Source: Rugalucina vietnamica (Eukaryota; Mollusca; Bivalvia; Lucinida; Lucinidae). From it: DNA of 64,000 nucleotides. The position numbers were made by a program, and so were the translations under genes. Positions 23,891 through 35,499 of this stretch are shown in pieces. Positions within the stretch are counted from its first letter, which is position 1, and the number at the start of each line of letters is the position of its first letter. Where the stretch lies: NCBI GenBank assembly GCA_964017185.1, contig OZ024884.1, positions 19,562,048 to 19,626,047 of the forward strand, given 5' to 3'. Under the pieces are notes generated by a model that was not told the origin of the DNA, ran no database searches, and saw nothing but the letters and a program-made list of their open reading frames with translations.

Positions 23891-26085
23891 ATGCCAAATA
23901 TCGATATTTGACCAACGCCGGAGTGAAATAGCTAACTCCGAGGCAATAGCCAACGGCTGAGGAATATGGTGAGTGTGTTTCTTGAAAACTTGCAAAAAAT
24001 AAGTAGAAATGCGCCTTTACTCGAGTTTCGCATATTCTGTATCTTTATTTCATGTTGAACAAGTGTTCCACATAAGTTTCATGTGAAACCATATCCGTAT
24101 ACTTGAATAAAGTAAGCACAATGTGCTTTACACAACTATCAACATAAATCGGTCAATATGCGTGTTTCTGTGGGCAGATGTATGATCGACCGTGCAAATA
24201 TAAAAGCAACAACCACTGACAGTCCAAACTAAAACAATAACACACCCCTATATAATAGTCTCTGGTCATTTTACATCATTTAAACGTGGCACTGTTTTAA
24301 GTGAGAAAATGAGGGTAACGTCTACGCCGGAGTATGATACGATCGCCGCCGGAGGAACGGATTGAATGGGTACGACCAAAGATGAGGCGTTTTTGTGTTT
24401 AAAAGCTTTGGCGTCCAGTGTACGAAGAAATTAAAGTTAAATTTTCCCGCTAATACGGCATGTGATTCATAATCTTTAAAGAAAGACAAAGAAAAGAATA
24501 TAAGAATGTGCATATCGTACGTACAGTCAACTGCTGGCCTGTTTTCCGTTGATTTGCACTTCACAAGGTATATGAAGACAAGCTAATAAATGATTGACAT
24601 ATGAAATTGTGTATATAGAATAAACAATGTATATCTGATATTAAAACAACCGAAGCACGCTTGTATTTGGTATATTTTGAACCTTTTTAAGCAGTTAAGT
24701 AACAAACCCTCTTGCGTGACGAAATGAGGGTAACGTTAACGCCGGAGTAAGATTCGACTGCAGTCGAAGAGATAAGACCAACACGACGCCCGATATTGTT
24801 CTCAAGATTTGATGGTCTTTTTATCAAGAAATAATATTTACTTTCACCCTATACTGATCTGTAATGCCTTTAATCTGCTACAATACGCTTACCTTGAGGC
24901 GTGGGATCGCGCGCGCACGTTTCAGTTACACGTTTCTAAAATTCGTAGTGTATCATAAATAAAAATGTTTCTGTACACGAAGACACAAACGAGTCACTTA
25001 AATGTTCATGCCATACCTTTTAAATACGAATAGTCATAATTCTATTAAAACATGATAATGGGTATTCCTATCTTAAATCGGCATCGCGGTATTTCCATAA
25101 CCTTGCACGTGCGTGTACGTACATTATATAGATGTACCGTATAAACCGTATCTGCCAACTACTGTTGCTACCACCCTATTTTCTTTATTTAGATCAGATC
25201 TTGATTTCAGTTCGAACTATGACAGGACCCTATAATGATGTGTATATGTAGCTGTCCTTGGAAATGTTTATCTATCTCCATACTTACAAAAAGACTTAAT
25301 AATGGTTTTAAGTTCTAAGCATCACATATAATGAATATATTTGACCAATCGGAATGGACGTATCATTCATTTTTATAACGATAAATATGTGCCGAAAGTC
25401 TACGACGCTAATTAGCAATTATAGCTGTTTTAGTGGTCTGAAATGACATTAAATATTTTGAACAGTTATAAAAATATGCTTGACAGTTATAAAATCAATT
25501 TCAGAAATCAATATCAATGATCGTGACAAGGACTTCAACGACAAAGTAGAGTAAAACTATTTTTTGTTTTGAATCAGCATTCTGTGCAAACGTTATCATC
25601 CTCAGGCGTTCGCCATGCCCATATGTAATCTTCCTCAGGCGTTGACGATCCCATTCCTTTTTCCACAAGGAGCCTTTGGTGGCGAATAATATCTAAACGC
25701 TTCGTCAGAAATGAGTTTTAAGTAAAATAGTTTGTACAGCGAATATGAGTTATAAATTATAGCGTGAACAGAGAATGAAAAGTTTTGACTTTAAAGAATT
25801 GTCGACTTCTAAATCAATATTGACAGTCAAAACCACAAAATCGTGCATGTTTTCTTGTATTTTATATGTTCCAGACAATGTATTGTAACATTTTGTAAAT
25901 TTTATGTGGAAGCAAGACCATCTTACCACACTAACTTATAATAACAAATACATTATCCTCATGCTCTATAAAATATTTAATAGTTTTGCTGACAACCCTT
26001 TACACGCTGTTTCCTCAGGCGTTGGCTATTGCCTCGGAGTTAGCTATTTCACTCCGGCGTTGGTCAAATATCGATAATTGGCATA
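23891..26085. mobile_element. 2.2 kb TIR element with ~75 bp ends
   Basis: The left end at 23891-23968 reads TGCCAAATATCGATATTTGA, then CCAACGCCGGAGTGAAATAG and CTAACTCCGAGGCAATAGCC. The right end at 26010-26085 is its close reverse complement. AACGCCGGAGT recurs inside (24328, 24738), and CCTCAGGCGTT recurs at 25603, 25632 and 26011, giving subterminal repeats. No transposase ORF; a non-autonomous DNA transposon. Confidence 0.7.
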
Positions 26086-26370
26086 CAGAGTGTGATACGG
26101 ATTGATTCGGAATGATAATGCGAAAAAAATCAATTTTCAATCAAGTCATCGCAACAGAGATAATCATTAAAAATGGTACTTGCTGATACATTTATCCATT
26201 TATTGATAAGATACACAAGAAAGAAAAACATCGAAATTCGGTTTTAATATCAAAACCATGCACTTCCAGTTGACACCATTTGAGTAAGAAAAAACAATGG
26301 ATTATTCCGCCTGATTTCCGGTTCCCGGCTTGTACACATCTCGCTACATAGTATATGGCAGAGGTGCACC
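26086..26370. other. Spacer between two TIR elements
   Basis: AT-rich, no gene or repeat recognised. Confidence 0.4.
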
Positions 26371-27354
26371 ATGCCGGGGATTTTTGTAGACATATATTTT
26401 TTGAAAGCCAGCATTCTAAGCTATTAAATGCCGCTTGTTAGCACTCTGGCTGCTGGGGCTTTATCGTGCCAGAGCGTGTTACGTACGTCACCAATGTATG
26501 ATTTTTAAATTCAAGCTGCTAAGGGGATAACAAAAAATTATGACAAAAAGCAAATATTTGACAAGAACTTTACCTTTAAATATGTAGCAGAGATGTTACC
26601 TAATCTAACAGGACCAAATTCAATAATATTTAGATTTCATAACTACTGGTACAACAGAAGTAACGTAAATAACCCGTGTAATTTGGCATATCCACCGTGT
26701 TTCGTTTCTTATAAAATATAGCTTAGACAAAATAACAAAATGCAATCTATATTGTAGTTATTTACCGTCCTTGCCATTTAAAATGACATATAGTAGAGAT
26801 CTCGGTGACCTTCCATCTTTCCACAGATGCTGATTGTCTTCCCATACCCCATTAAAACAATATGCCCATTAATAAACCTGTCCCAGCAGAAACAGAACAA
26901 AGACACTTCCTTTCTTGAACAACATCCCAGTTTTCGAAATCAAACTTCCATAGGTATTAAAAGCACACGAAAAATCAACTACAGATCATGCTTCATGATA
27001 ACGGTAACATATTTTACATAATGTCATGGTAACGTATGTAACAATTTTGTGTTTTCACTATACAGTGATGATTAATTGCAGATTATCATTTTCTCTCAAA
27101 GTTATTTCAATTAGGAAATTAAATTCATGGATATCTGTCCTGAAAGGTATTATAAGCACACAAAAATGAACTACAGACCATGCTTCATGATAACGGTAAC
27201 ATACTTTACGTAATGGCATGGTGACATACGTAACAATTTTGTATTTTCTTTATAGAATCAATACTTATCATTTACAGCAGATTATTATTCTTCCCCCATA
27301 ATTACTTCAATTAGTAAATTAAATTTACTGAATATCTGTCCTAAAAATGAAAGA

Positions 27355-27410
27355 AATGAGAGCCAAAAGGGCAACAATCGCTCACCTGATAACAATTAAG
27401 TCTGAAAAGG
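27355..27410 (+). mobile_element. Pearl/Helitron-type left-end fragment
   Basis: AGCCAAAAGGGCAACAATCG followed by CTCACCTGATAAC resembles the left end at 12030. A right-end-like stretch (CATGGAAACCGGAGTTCTG) lies at ~28696-28716. Together these suggest a broken element. Confidence 0.4.
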
Positions 27411-27892
27411 ATTAAATCAGTAACAGGAATGAAATAAAATTTATTAATTGTGGTTCTATTCTGCTAAAATACAAATTTATTAAAGCTTATTTGCGTATTC
27501 ACATTATTGTATAATTCTATTATGATCGTAGACTCACTCACAGATTTACCGTTATAAAACTGAATGACTCACCTGTTGCGATTGGTCGAATACATTTACT
27601 TCCTTCATAATGCTAAATGTAAATCTGTGACGTCAGTCTACAACGGTCGATATAATATATACGTATCAAATGGACCATAAAGTGAAGGCTCTAAAGAACA
27701 TTATATTAGCTGAGTGAGCAGTTATTTCGCTAAAGGTGACCATACAACTACCTGAACATAACTTAACTACTTTCGTGTGACTTCAGAAATCGACACCAAA
27801 ACCTAAAATAAATACTGAATCTGAATCTGAATAGTTTACTGGTGACACGCCAAATGACATTATTTCACCAGGGGGGTCTGATGGGGGAGAAA

Positions 27893-28201
27893 TTAGTCCC
27901 TTGAACGCACGAGTGAAGCGAACTTGGACACACAATCATCTGACATTTCAGCAGTAGAAAACAGAGAGTCAGGGAGGTCATTCCAGTCCCTGATAGTCTG
28001 GGGAAAGAAACTACATTTATAGGCCTCTATACTAGCAGATGGAAGCTGAAATGCCTTGGAGTGGCTATTTCTACAACGCCTAGTCTTTGGGATAAGGTCA
28101 TCTGTAGGTATTCTGGCTTTACCCTTCAGACCTTTGTATAGTAATATAAGTCGATTATCCGTCCTCCATGTAGGACCACAAAAAATACAACCCTTGGACA
28201 T
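27893..28201 (-). pseudogene. LINE ORF2 C-terminal fragment
   Basis: 102 codons on the minus strand match the C-terminus of non-LTR retrotransposon ORF2 proteins. The pattern is DNRLILLYKGLKG...IP-DDL, then a basic RRCRNSHSK segment, then YKCSFFPQTIRDWNDLP. The RT and endonuclease domains are absent, as in 5'-truncated insertions. Downstream on the minus strand (27815-27840) is a TTCAGA-type simple repeat that fits a LINE 3' tail. It lies within element 2. Confidence 0.75.
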
Positions 28202-28264
28202 TTGTGAAGCAATGAAAGTTGTGTATTCGTGTTAATTTGCATATTGCATGCATCCATTCTTTCA

Positions 28265-28266
<2 letters not shown>

Positions 28267-28313
<47 letters not shown>
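28267..28313. repeat. Poly-A tract
   Basis: About 47 consecutive A residues. Possibly a retroelement tail, but its owner is unclear. Confidence 0.8.
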
Positions 28314-28317
<4 letters not shown>

Positions 28318-28349
28318 ACATCACAGATACAGCCTGCTATATGTTTTCT

Positions 28350-28458
28350 AAGTATTAGTGCCTAATTGTCAATTTAGTTTTTTCCCACCTCGGTTTTTGG
28401 AGTGTGAATTTCTGTCTGATTGCGCTTTTTCCTGGCCATTGCCTACTTATACCTTTTT
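28350..28458 (+). mobile_element. Penelope 3'-end fragment
   Basis: TTTTTTCCCACCTCGGTTTTTGGAGTG followed by TCTGATTGCGC and GCCTACTTATACC matches the last ~110 bp of the Penelope 3' segment. Confidence 0.65.
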
Positions 28459-29820
28459 AGAATCACAGGTAACACAACTGAAACTACTGACTAAATGACC
28501 ATCTGATTACTGGTTAACCGCTCAGGTTATTGAATGTGCTATATTGAAGGTGCTATAGAATGGCCACACTTACAAATTTACCATCTTAGGTGTAACATGT
28601 TTTGTCTTGTTCTCAAGTGCAGCTTATGCCGTAGCGATCAAAGATATAACCGCTAGAGTGACCATAGTACTTTCATCCATTAATATAATACATTGTCATG
28701 GAAACCGGAGTTCTGTTCTGATCTGGTTCTTCCTTATGCATTTAAACTGCAGAACTGTATCCGTCTAAATAAAATACATGTAGCTTGCGGTATCATCACA
28801 GACAGTAAATGCGCAAAAATGACAAATTTTCGTGATAAAGAGATCAGCTATTTTTAAAAGCATTGTAGCTTGCTACTGATTGTTTTAAAGTGATGGTTTG
28901 GATTAAATTCTTACTTGATGTTAGATGGAGTAGATATATTATAGTTCCTTTGTTGCCATTTTTGTTTTTGTCCGTATACTTGTAGAAAATTCACGGTAAA
29001 GAAAGTTTCGAACAACCAAGTTCTCACTCCTGGGCTCGACACTGTACCACCGCCACTGTGTATCTTGGTTCAGAATTAAGTAGTGACTACATTATAGCAT
29101 TATCATCATTAGCAACCTAATTATGTTGGTTTTGAAGATTTCATGCAAGTATCCATCTTTCACTAACCATCCAATGCATGTTAGGTGTATAACCAATCAA
29201 AAGGAACACAACCTTAATGAGTCTCGCTTAATGTTGTTCTCAATGGAGAAAAACGCTCACTTAGCACTGCCACTCTCTGTCTTACCACATCGGTTCGGTA
29301 TTATTATAATCATTTATAATTTCACTAACAAAGTACATGTACATTGTGCCAACATTTTTCAGCAGTCACATTTAAGAAAACATAGGGGAGTTTCTTTTTA
29401 ACACATTATGGTCTAACATTACAATATCATGTGTAGTTTCCAGCAGAAAATACCAATTTAGAATGCAACAGTTTTGACATAGTAGAAGTACATGTAAATA
29501 AAGATGTCTTGCAAACCCAACAAAAATCCACCATTTTTGTCGATCCCTTGGATTATGGCATGACGTTTGAATTAGCTATAGCACACTCTCTCAAAAGCCT
29601 TGATGACACCAATCTTGACGTCAATAGACATATATACAAGGCTCATTTTTATGTAGCTTCAACAAGTTCCTTGTTACACACTAGCTGTAAGGCTATGTCA
29701 CATAACCATGGCTAAAGTTAATCAATCCACCTTCACATTTTGCTTGTATAAATATGAAAAAGATTGATTGTTCTATTGTAATATCTTAGACTAGTGAATT
29801 TCATGATTGATTGTTTGAAA

Positions 29821-29909
29821 ATGATGATCAAAAAACACTGAAACCATTTTTAGAGCCAAATTCTGAAATCTAATATAATGATGATCAAAAAACACTGTAA
29901 CCATTTTTA
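29821..29909. repeat. 57 bp tandem duplication preserving an empty insertion site
   Basis: A 57 bp unit starting ATGATGATCAAAAAACACTG occurs at 29821 and again at 29878. The second copy is split at 29909 by the pearl-like element and resumes at 31585 (TAGAGCCAAATTCTGAAATC). The first copy is the uninterrupted target. Confidence 0.85.
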
Positions 29910-30184
29910 GCTCGCCTGCACGAAGTGCACAGAGCTATTGTTGTCACCTCGGTCGTACCCGTTTACGTTTACGTTTACGTGTACGTCCGCGTCACACTTT
30001 CGGTTAAAGTTTTTGAAATTGTTATATCTTGATAGTCACTGACCAGAAATCATTCATATTTGGAACATTGTGCATATGAGGATCCTCTGTGATTTAGTGT
30101 GAAGGGACCCGTGGGGTGGTGCCTGGGGGCGGGGCTAGAGGTCAATATCTAGAACACCTTTGTACAATGCTCAGATGCTGTGTT

Positions 30185-31042
30185 AGTTTCTCATCAACTG
30201 TAAAGCCTAGAACTGTCAAACCTTACGTATGACTTCTCCTCGACGTCCCGACTCGGCACCCACATTGACCTACTGACCTTGACCTATATTTCATGCTCCA
30301 GTGACTTTGTCATTTTTTAAGCCAACCCTTAATATCTCATCAACTATAAAGCCTACAACCATCAAACCTTGCAAATGGCTTCTCCTCGATGTCCCGACTC
30401 GGCACCCACATTGACCTACTGACCTTGACCTATATTTCATGCTCCAGTGACTTTGTCATTTTTTAAGCCAACCCTTAATATCTCATCAACTATACAGCCT
30501 ACAACCATCAAACCTTGCAAATGGCTTCTCCTCGATGTCCCGACTTTGCACCCACATTGATCTAGTGACCTTGACCTATATTTCGTGCTCTAGTGACTTT
30601 GTCATTTTTGAAGCCAACTCTTAATATCTCATCAACTATAAAGCCTACAACCATCAAACCTTGCATATGACTTCTCGTTGATGTCCCGACTCGGCACCCA
30701 CATTCACCTAGTGACCTTGACCTATATTTCGTGCTCTAGTGACTTTGTCATTTTTTAAGCCAACCCTTAATATCTCATCAACTATAAAGCCTACAACCAT
30801 CAAACCTTGCATATGGCTTCTCCTCGATGTCCCAACTCGGCACCCACATTGACCTACTGACCCTGACCTATATTTCATGCTCCAGTGACTTTGTCATTTT
30901 TTAAGCCAACCCTTAATATCTCATCAACTATAAAGCCTACAACCATCAAACCTTGCATATGGCTTCTCCTCGATGTCCCGACTTTGCACCCACATTGATG
31001 TTGTGACCTTGACCTATATTTCGCGCTCTAGTGACTTTTTCA
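30185..31042 (+). repeat. 146 bp tandem repeat, six units
   Basis: CTTCTCCTCGATGTCCC (or a close variant) recurs at 30233, 30379, 30525, 30671, 30817 and 30963, every interval being exactly 146 bp. Confidence 0.9.
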
Positions 31043-31545
31043 TTAAAGTTTTTAGAAGTCTATATCTCTTGAACATGTTGATGGATCAAGTTGATACTTT
31101 GCATGTTGGTAGATATTGGTCTGAAGTTTTATGCAGTACCATCATGACCCACCCTTGGTGACCTTGAGGTCAAGGTCACAGACTTAGAATTTTTTTGTTA
31201 AAGTTTTCGGTTAAAGTTTTTAGAAGTCTATATCTCTTGAACATGTACATTGATCAAGTTGATACTTTGCATGTTGGTAGATATTGGTCTGAAGTTTTAT
31301 ACTGTACCATTATGACCCACCCTGGGTGAACTTAAGGTCAAAGTCATGGCCTTAGAAATTTTTGGTTAAAGTTTTGGGTTAAAGATTTTTGAAGTCTATA
31401 TATCTCTATGTTGATGGATCAAGTTGAAACTTTGCATGTTTGTGGATATTGGTCTGAAATTTTATGCTGTACCATCACAACCCACCTGTACGACCTTGAG
31501 GTCAAGGTCATTGGTCATAGATTTTGATAAGTTTAGTGGCAAAGC
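31043..31545 (+). repeat. 168 bp tandem repeat, three units
   Basis: TTAAAG(T/A)TTTT(A/T)GAAGTC recurs at 31043, 31211 and 31379, 168 bp apart. Each unit ends with GACCTTGAGGTCAAGGTCA or a variant. Confidence 0.85.
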
Positions 31546-32934
31546 ACAAGTCAGGCGAGCTACGCTGTCCTGCGACAGCTCTTATAGAGCCAAATTCTGA
31601 AATCTAAGATGTGTTTTATTTTTGTTCAGATTCATAAGCGTTTAGGAATCTCAGCCCTTTTTGTATGAGTGGATATGACTTTACGACAATTACCGTTATC
31701 TACGTTACCATATAACAAGACACTAGGCGACATGCATTAAGGTTGTGTTAGTATTAAGCTTGTAACCATTAAAACAATGGCAATTTTAAACTGAAAATGC
31801 GTCATTGAATTGAGTTTTTCCCCAAATGACACTTCAAGAAAGTATATTATGTCTATGTCAAATACATGTATGTAGGCAAGCAACAACGACACAAGTTTCG
31901 CTCAACGGGATACAGTTGCAAACAAAGTCCAAACATTAGATAATGTTAAAAAATTAAATAATTTGGACAGCAGACTTACTTGCAAACACTTAATTCATTA
32001 TTTCGAAGCAAACCCTCACAACTTATTCCACCTCAGCCCTCTTTATAAAGGGAATGTTCTTGCGGTATTTTGCCGTTTTCTACGTTACCAATGACAAAGC
32101 ACTCGGAAACAATTAATAAGATGTTATTGGTTTATGATAAGTTTACCATTTAGACAATGCCTAGTTTTAATTAGAATGTTTTGCTGAATTGTACTATTTC
32201 CCAGTGTCCCTTTGAGAATGAGAAATCAGCTGATTTATGGAATACTTTGTGCAAACGGAGATGTTTCCGTAATGGGGACGACAGAAGTTTCAATATATGA
32301 CATGCAGCTGCAAACAAAGCACAAGCTTTTGAGTGAACTAATTCGGATAACAGACTTTATTCAAAAATATTTCCACACAATCAGTTTGTTTATTTGCATT
32401 AGAAATTCGATGTACTACTTGTTCATATGGAACGACTACTGTATATTTTGTTACATACGTTACCATACGTGGTACAATGAGTTATTTTCATAGAAAAGCA
32501 TATTATGTTTTAGCATAGTTTTCCTTTTTGCTAATTTGTGTGTTTGTTTTAACACTAAACTTCATAAAAATATTACAAATGTAGATTTTATGGCGATTCT
32601 CATGAAATTTGCAACATGTCACGTACGTAACGCATTCAACAGGCCGCTTCGTCCAAACGCCCCAACGGTCAGAGTGCTAACAAGTGTCATTTGGAAGGGA
32701 ATCGGATGGGCTTTCAGAAAAGTATACCCTTCAAAAATCCCCGGCATGGTGCACCAGGGTCTATTGGCTCCTCAACGTCTATTCGTATCGTTCGCGCGAA
32801 TGGCTTTGACTGGCAAAAAGGTAAAAGTAGGCAATGATCAGGAAATGGCGCAATCAGAAAGAAATTCCCACGCCATAAACCGAGGGGTGGGAAAAAACTA
32901 AAATGACACTTAGGTACATAAACCAAAAACCAAA

Positions 32935-33692
32935 GATATGTAACAGAACCATCACTGTGCAAAGATTCCATAAAATTTTCGCGTTGCCTGAAAGCGCTTC
33001 TCGCAGACTTGCAGAAACGTTGAAACACCCCTGAAATTGAAGTTCCAACTGTTGCCGGTACTTTTATGTCTAAAATGCATATTGGGAAAATTTCAGAAAT
33101 CTGTGATTTTTGGTTAAAAACACGATTTTTTACCAATTTTTTTTTTCGCTTAAAACGTTGCCCTTTTAGCTGCGAGTTTGGTACAGAAAACCGATTTGAG
33201 CTACGGGCATTAGTTTAGATTTTACAGCATTTCAAAACATTTGCCAAAGAACTGAACATTACCTTAATGAGAATTTGCATTACGTGATTAAAAAATAATT
33301 TAAAACACATTTTAAAAAAAACGGTGTTTAGAGAAAACCAGAGCGCGCATTCAAAAACGGATTTCAGTTTCATACTCACTGTGCAAAGGTAAACATTTTA
33401 AACGAAAAAAACATTTGATTAAAAAATGTGTTATTTTTTTTTTTTACCAAAAATCACAGATTTCTGAAATTTCCCCAAAGTGCATTTTAGACATAAAAGT
33501 ATTGCCATTCCGATAATCAAAACAGTTTTGCATTTGGATGAACCAGTAAGAGGGGGTGAATGAAAGAGTAGGGAGCAGTGATAACTTTAATTTTAGGGGT
33601 GTTCCATCATTTCTGCAAGTCTGCGAGAAGCGCTTTCAGGCAACGCGAAAATTTTATGGAATCTTTGCACAGTGATGGTTCTGCTACATATC
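32935..33692. mobile_element. Foldback element inside Penelope copy 3
   Basis: Inverted ends of ~80 bp: GATATGTAACAGAACCATCA at 32935 and the complement ending at 33692, both followed by GCAAAGATTCCATAAAATTT and CTTCTCGCAGACTTGCAGA. A second inverted block (TTTCAGAAATCTGTGATTTTTG) lies at 33092 and, inverted, near 33447. No ORF. Confidence 0.75.
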
Positions 33693-33763
33693 TATTAATT
33701 ATTTGGGTATAAAAAATTATACCTTTAGCAATGAAATCGAAACAAAAACCCTCAATTGTTTTT

Positions 33764-34877
33764 CTAAGCATATATCAAAATCAAAGTCGTCGCCTTTATC
33801 GTAAATCTTAGAAGTAACAAATCCATTTGCAATAGAAAGAAGAGGGCTTCGGTATCTGTGGTGTTGGCTTGATTCAACTGTAATTCAGGTGGATAAATTT
33901 GATTGACCACGCCTTCAAAATAAGGATTGTCAATGTTCAAAAGGTCATCGAGGTGCCTAGAAGTCGAATTCAAGGCTTGATTGTCAGCTTGATTGTCATG
34001 GTTAAGAGAATCCATGAAATCTCTTTCATACATTCTGACATGACCAAAATGTATATCGACTTTGGTCAGAGGAAGTGAAAAACGCTTTTCTGTGATTACC
34101 GGCCAAATAAAGTGAACCATAGTTTTTTAATGCTGTTTTGAAGGTCCACACTATCAAATCGAGAAGTTTTTCATTAATCAGATTATGTGGCAATGTGGTT
34201 ATGTGATATACAGAGTAGAAAAATCGTATGTGGACAAGCTCGTCGCTCGGAACCCTCTACACTTCAGTTTACTGAGCACCTCGCCAGAATTTTTATTGAC
34301 CAAAACCAGTTTTTATTTGAAGTTTCATACACCGTCTCACAGTATTTTATGACATAAGATTTGATAGCTGTAAGACAGGAAGTTAATAATTTAAAAAGTT
34401 CAGTGGTAGTACAAGAACTAGAATTAGCAATAAATCTAGCTTTATACTGTCTTTTGTGAAGCTTAGGTAACCAATAAATCGTAGGAAGTTTGCTTCAAAT
34501 GGCCTTCATTGACACAAACAAAACTTAACAGGTAATTCGTTTAAGTGAGCATTAACTACAGATATTTCATCACTATCTGTCTCCTTATAAGCCCTGGTAC
34601 CATCAAGTTCCCGTTTTAAGGTGTTAATATAGTGAAGCCTACAAACAACAACTACACTGTTTGCGGCCTTGTCTGCAGGAACCAAGACATACTTTCTATG
34701 AAATTCTTGGATACCCTGTGTGACGGGATAGCTTCCCTTGGAAAAATACGTTGGTGCAATACAACGTATTAGTGGCATATTGAGTGCTTGTAATATGCAA
34801 ATTACAAACTCGAAACTTTGTGAAGCGAGTAAGTGTTGGGAAAATAGCGCAGTAAACCACCCTTGGTGGATGAGCAT
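33764..34877 (-). pseudogene. Penelope RT remnants of copy 3
   Basis: Two separated open pieces (34506-34877 and 33764-34120) match copy 1. The first gives EFHRKYVLVPADKAANSVVVV. The second gives NSTSRHLDDLLNIDNPYFEG. Several frameshifts and a core deletion lie between and around them. Confidence 0.75.
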
Positions 34878-34927
34878 GCTTTTCCACCGATGGGTTTTGC
34901 TGTGGCTCTGCTCGGCTGATCGTTACA
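34719..34927. mobile_element. 209 bp MITE with CCTG duplication
   Basis: Begins TGTGACGGG and ends GATCGTTACA. It is flanked by CCTG at 34715-34718 and 34928-34931. In copy 1 the uninterrupted sequence ATACCCTGCTTCAAA (near 7975-7990, minus sense complement) shows the empty site. Confidence 0.7.
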
Positions 34928-35499
34928 CCTGCTTCAAAAGCCTAAAAGACGATTTGGGCTTAGGAGGTAAAACATAAGTATTTTGTAAATAAGACGTAAT
35001 ACGGCTATCCACAATGATAAAGATACTTCTTTTCCATGCTTTAAGAGCACCATCCTCAACACACCCTCGCTTACACTATCGATTCCCGAAATCATTCAGT
35101 TCACACTCAGCGGGTTGCTAAAGATAGGAGTATTAGCATGAATATCAAGATCAGAAACAAGTTTCAGGGTGCTTATCATGATTTATTCGTTTGTCCTTGG
35201 TGATTCATTGACTTGTTAGAGATTCACCACGAGGATCGAACAACTAATTGTTTTGTGTTTTGGAGTCAAATGTTTGTGCTGTTTGAGACTTATGTACGTT
35301 TTCATATTTTAGTTCAGTTCAGGTAACTGAGTGGCCGCCTATTTAGGAATAGCTGCTCACTCGGCTTACTATATGTTTTTCTGGTATAAGTACCTAAGTG
35401 TCGTTTTAGTTTTTTCCCACCCCTCGGTTTATGGAGTGGGAATTTCTTTCTGATTGCGCCATTTCCTGATCATTGCATACGTGTACCTTTTTATTGAAA

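Larger units (their letters stand above)
29910..31584 (+). mobile_element. Pearl/Helitron-type element with two internal tandem arrays
   Basis: Begins AGCTCGCCTGCACGAAGTGC and ends GGCGAGCTACGCTGTCC...CGACAGCTCTTA. It has a short (GTTTAC)n tract near 29960, six 146 bp units and three 168 bp units. No ORF. Comparing the interrupted and uninterrupted 57 bp units shows the joint is exact to within 3 bp (overlap TAG). This fits insertion between T and T without duplication (Helentron style), or a 2-3 bp duplication. Confidence 0.65.
26374..32758. mobile_element. Element 2: 6.4 kb TIR element without a transposase ORF
   Basis: The ends are imperfect inverted repeats of ~130 bp: GGTGCACCATGCCGGGGATT at 26374 and its complement at 32736-32758. 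Both are followed inward by GAAAGCC, CTTGTTAGCACTCTG and GTTACGTACGT. Motifs of the form GGTAACGTATGTAAC lie in the left half (26476, 26662, 27003, 27026, 27196, 27221) and TACGTTACC forms in the right half (31696, 32075, 32449, 32622). The left motif array is partly a ~193 bp tandem repeat (26963 and 27156). The interior has been colonised by a LINE fragment, Penelope fragments and a pearl-like element. Confidence 0.6.
32815..35495 (-). mobile_element. Penelope-like retroelement, copy 3, heavily damaged
   Basis: The complement of the Penelope 3' end occupies 32820-32910. The RT-related region runs from 33760 to 34985 on the minus strand, and an inverted 3' segment lies at 35175-35495. The RT core is internally deleted: HVRM joins directly to YERDFM, removing the IPMGTN block. 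The catalytic motif reads HLDD. Two later insertions are recognisable (32935-33692 and 34719-34927). Confidence 0.7.

Noticed and set aside
30185..31042. CRISPR-like array
   Set aside because: The repeats are contiguous 146 bp units without spacers, in a eukaryotic setting.
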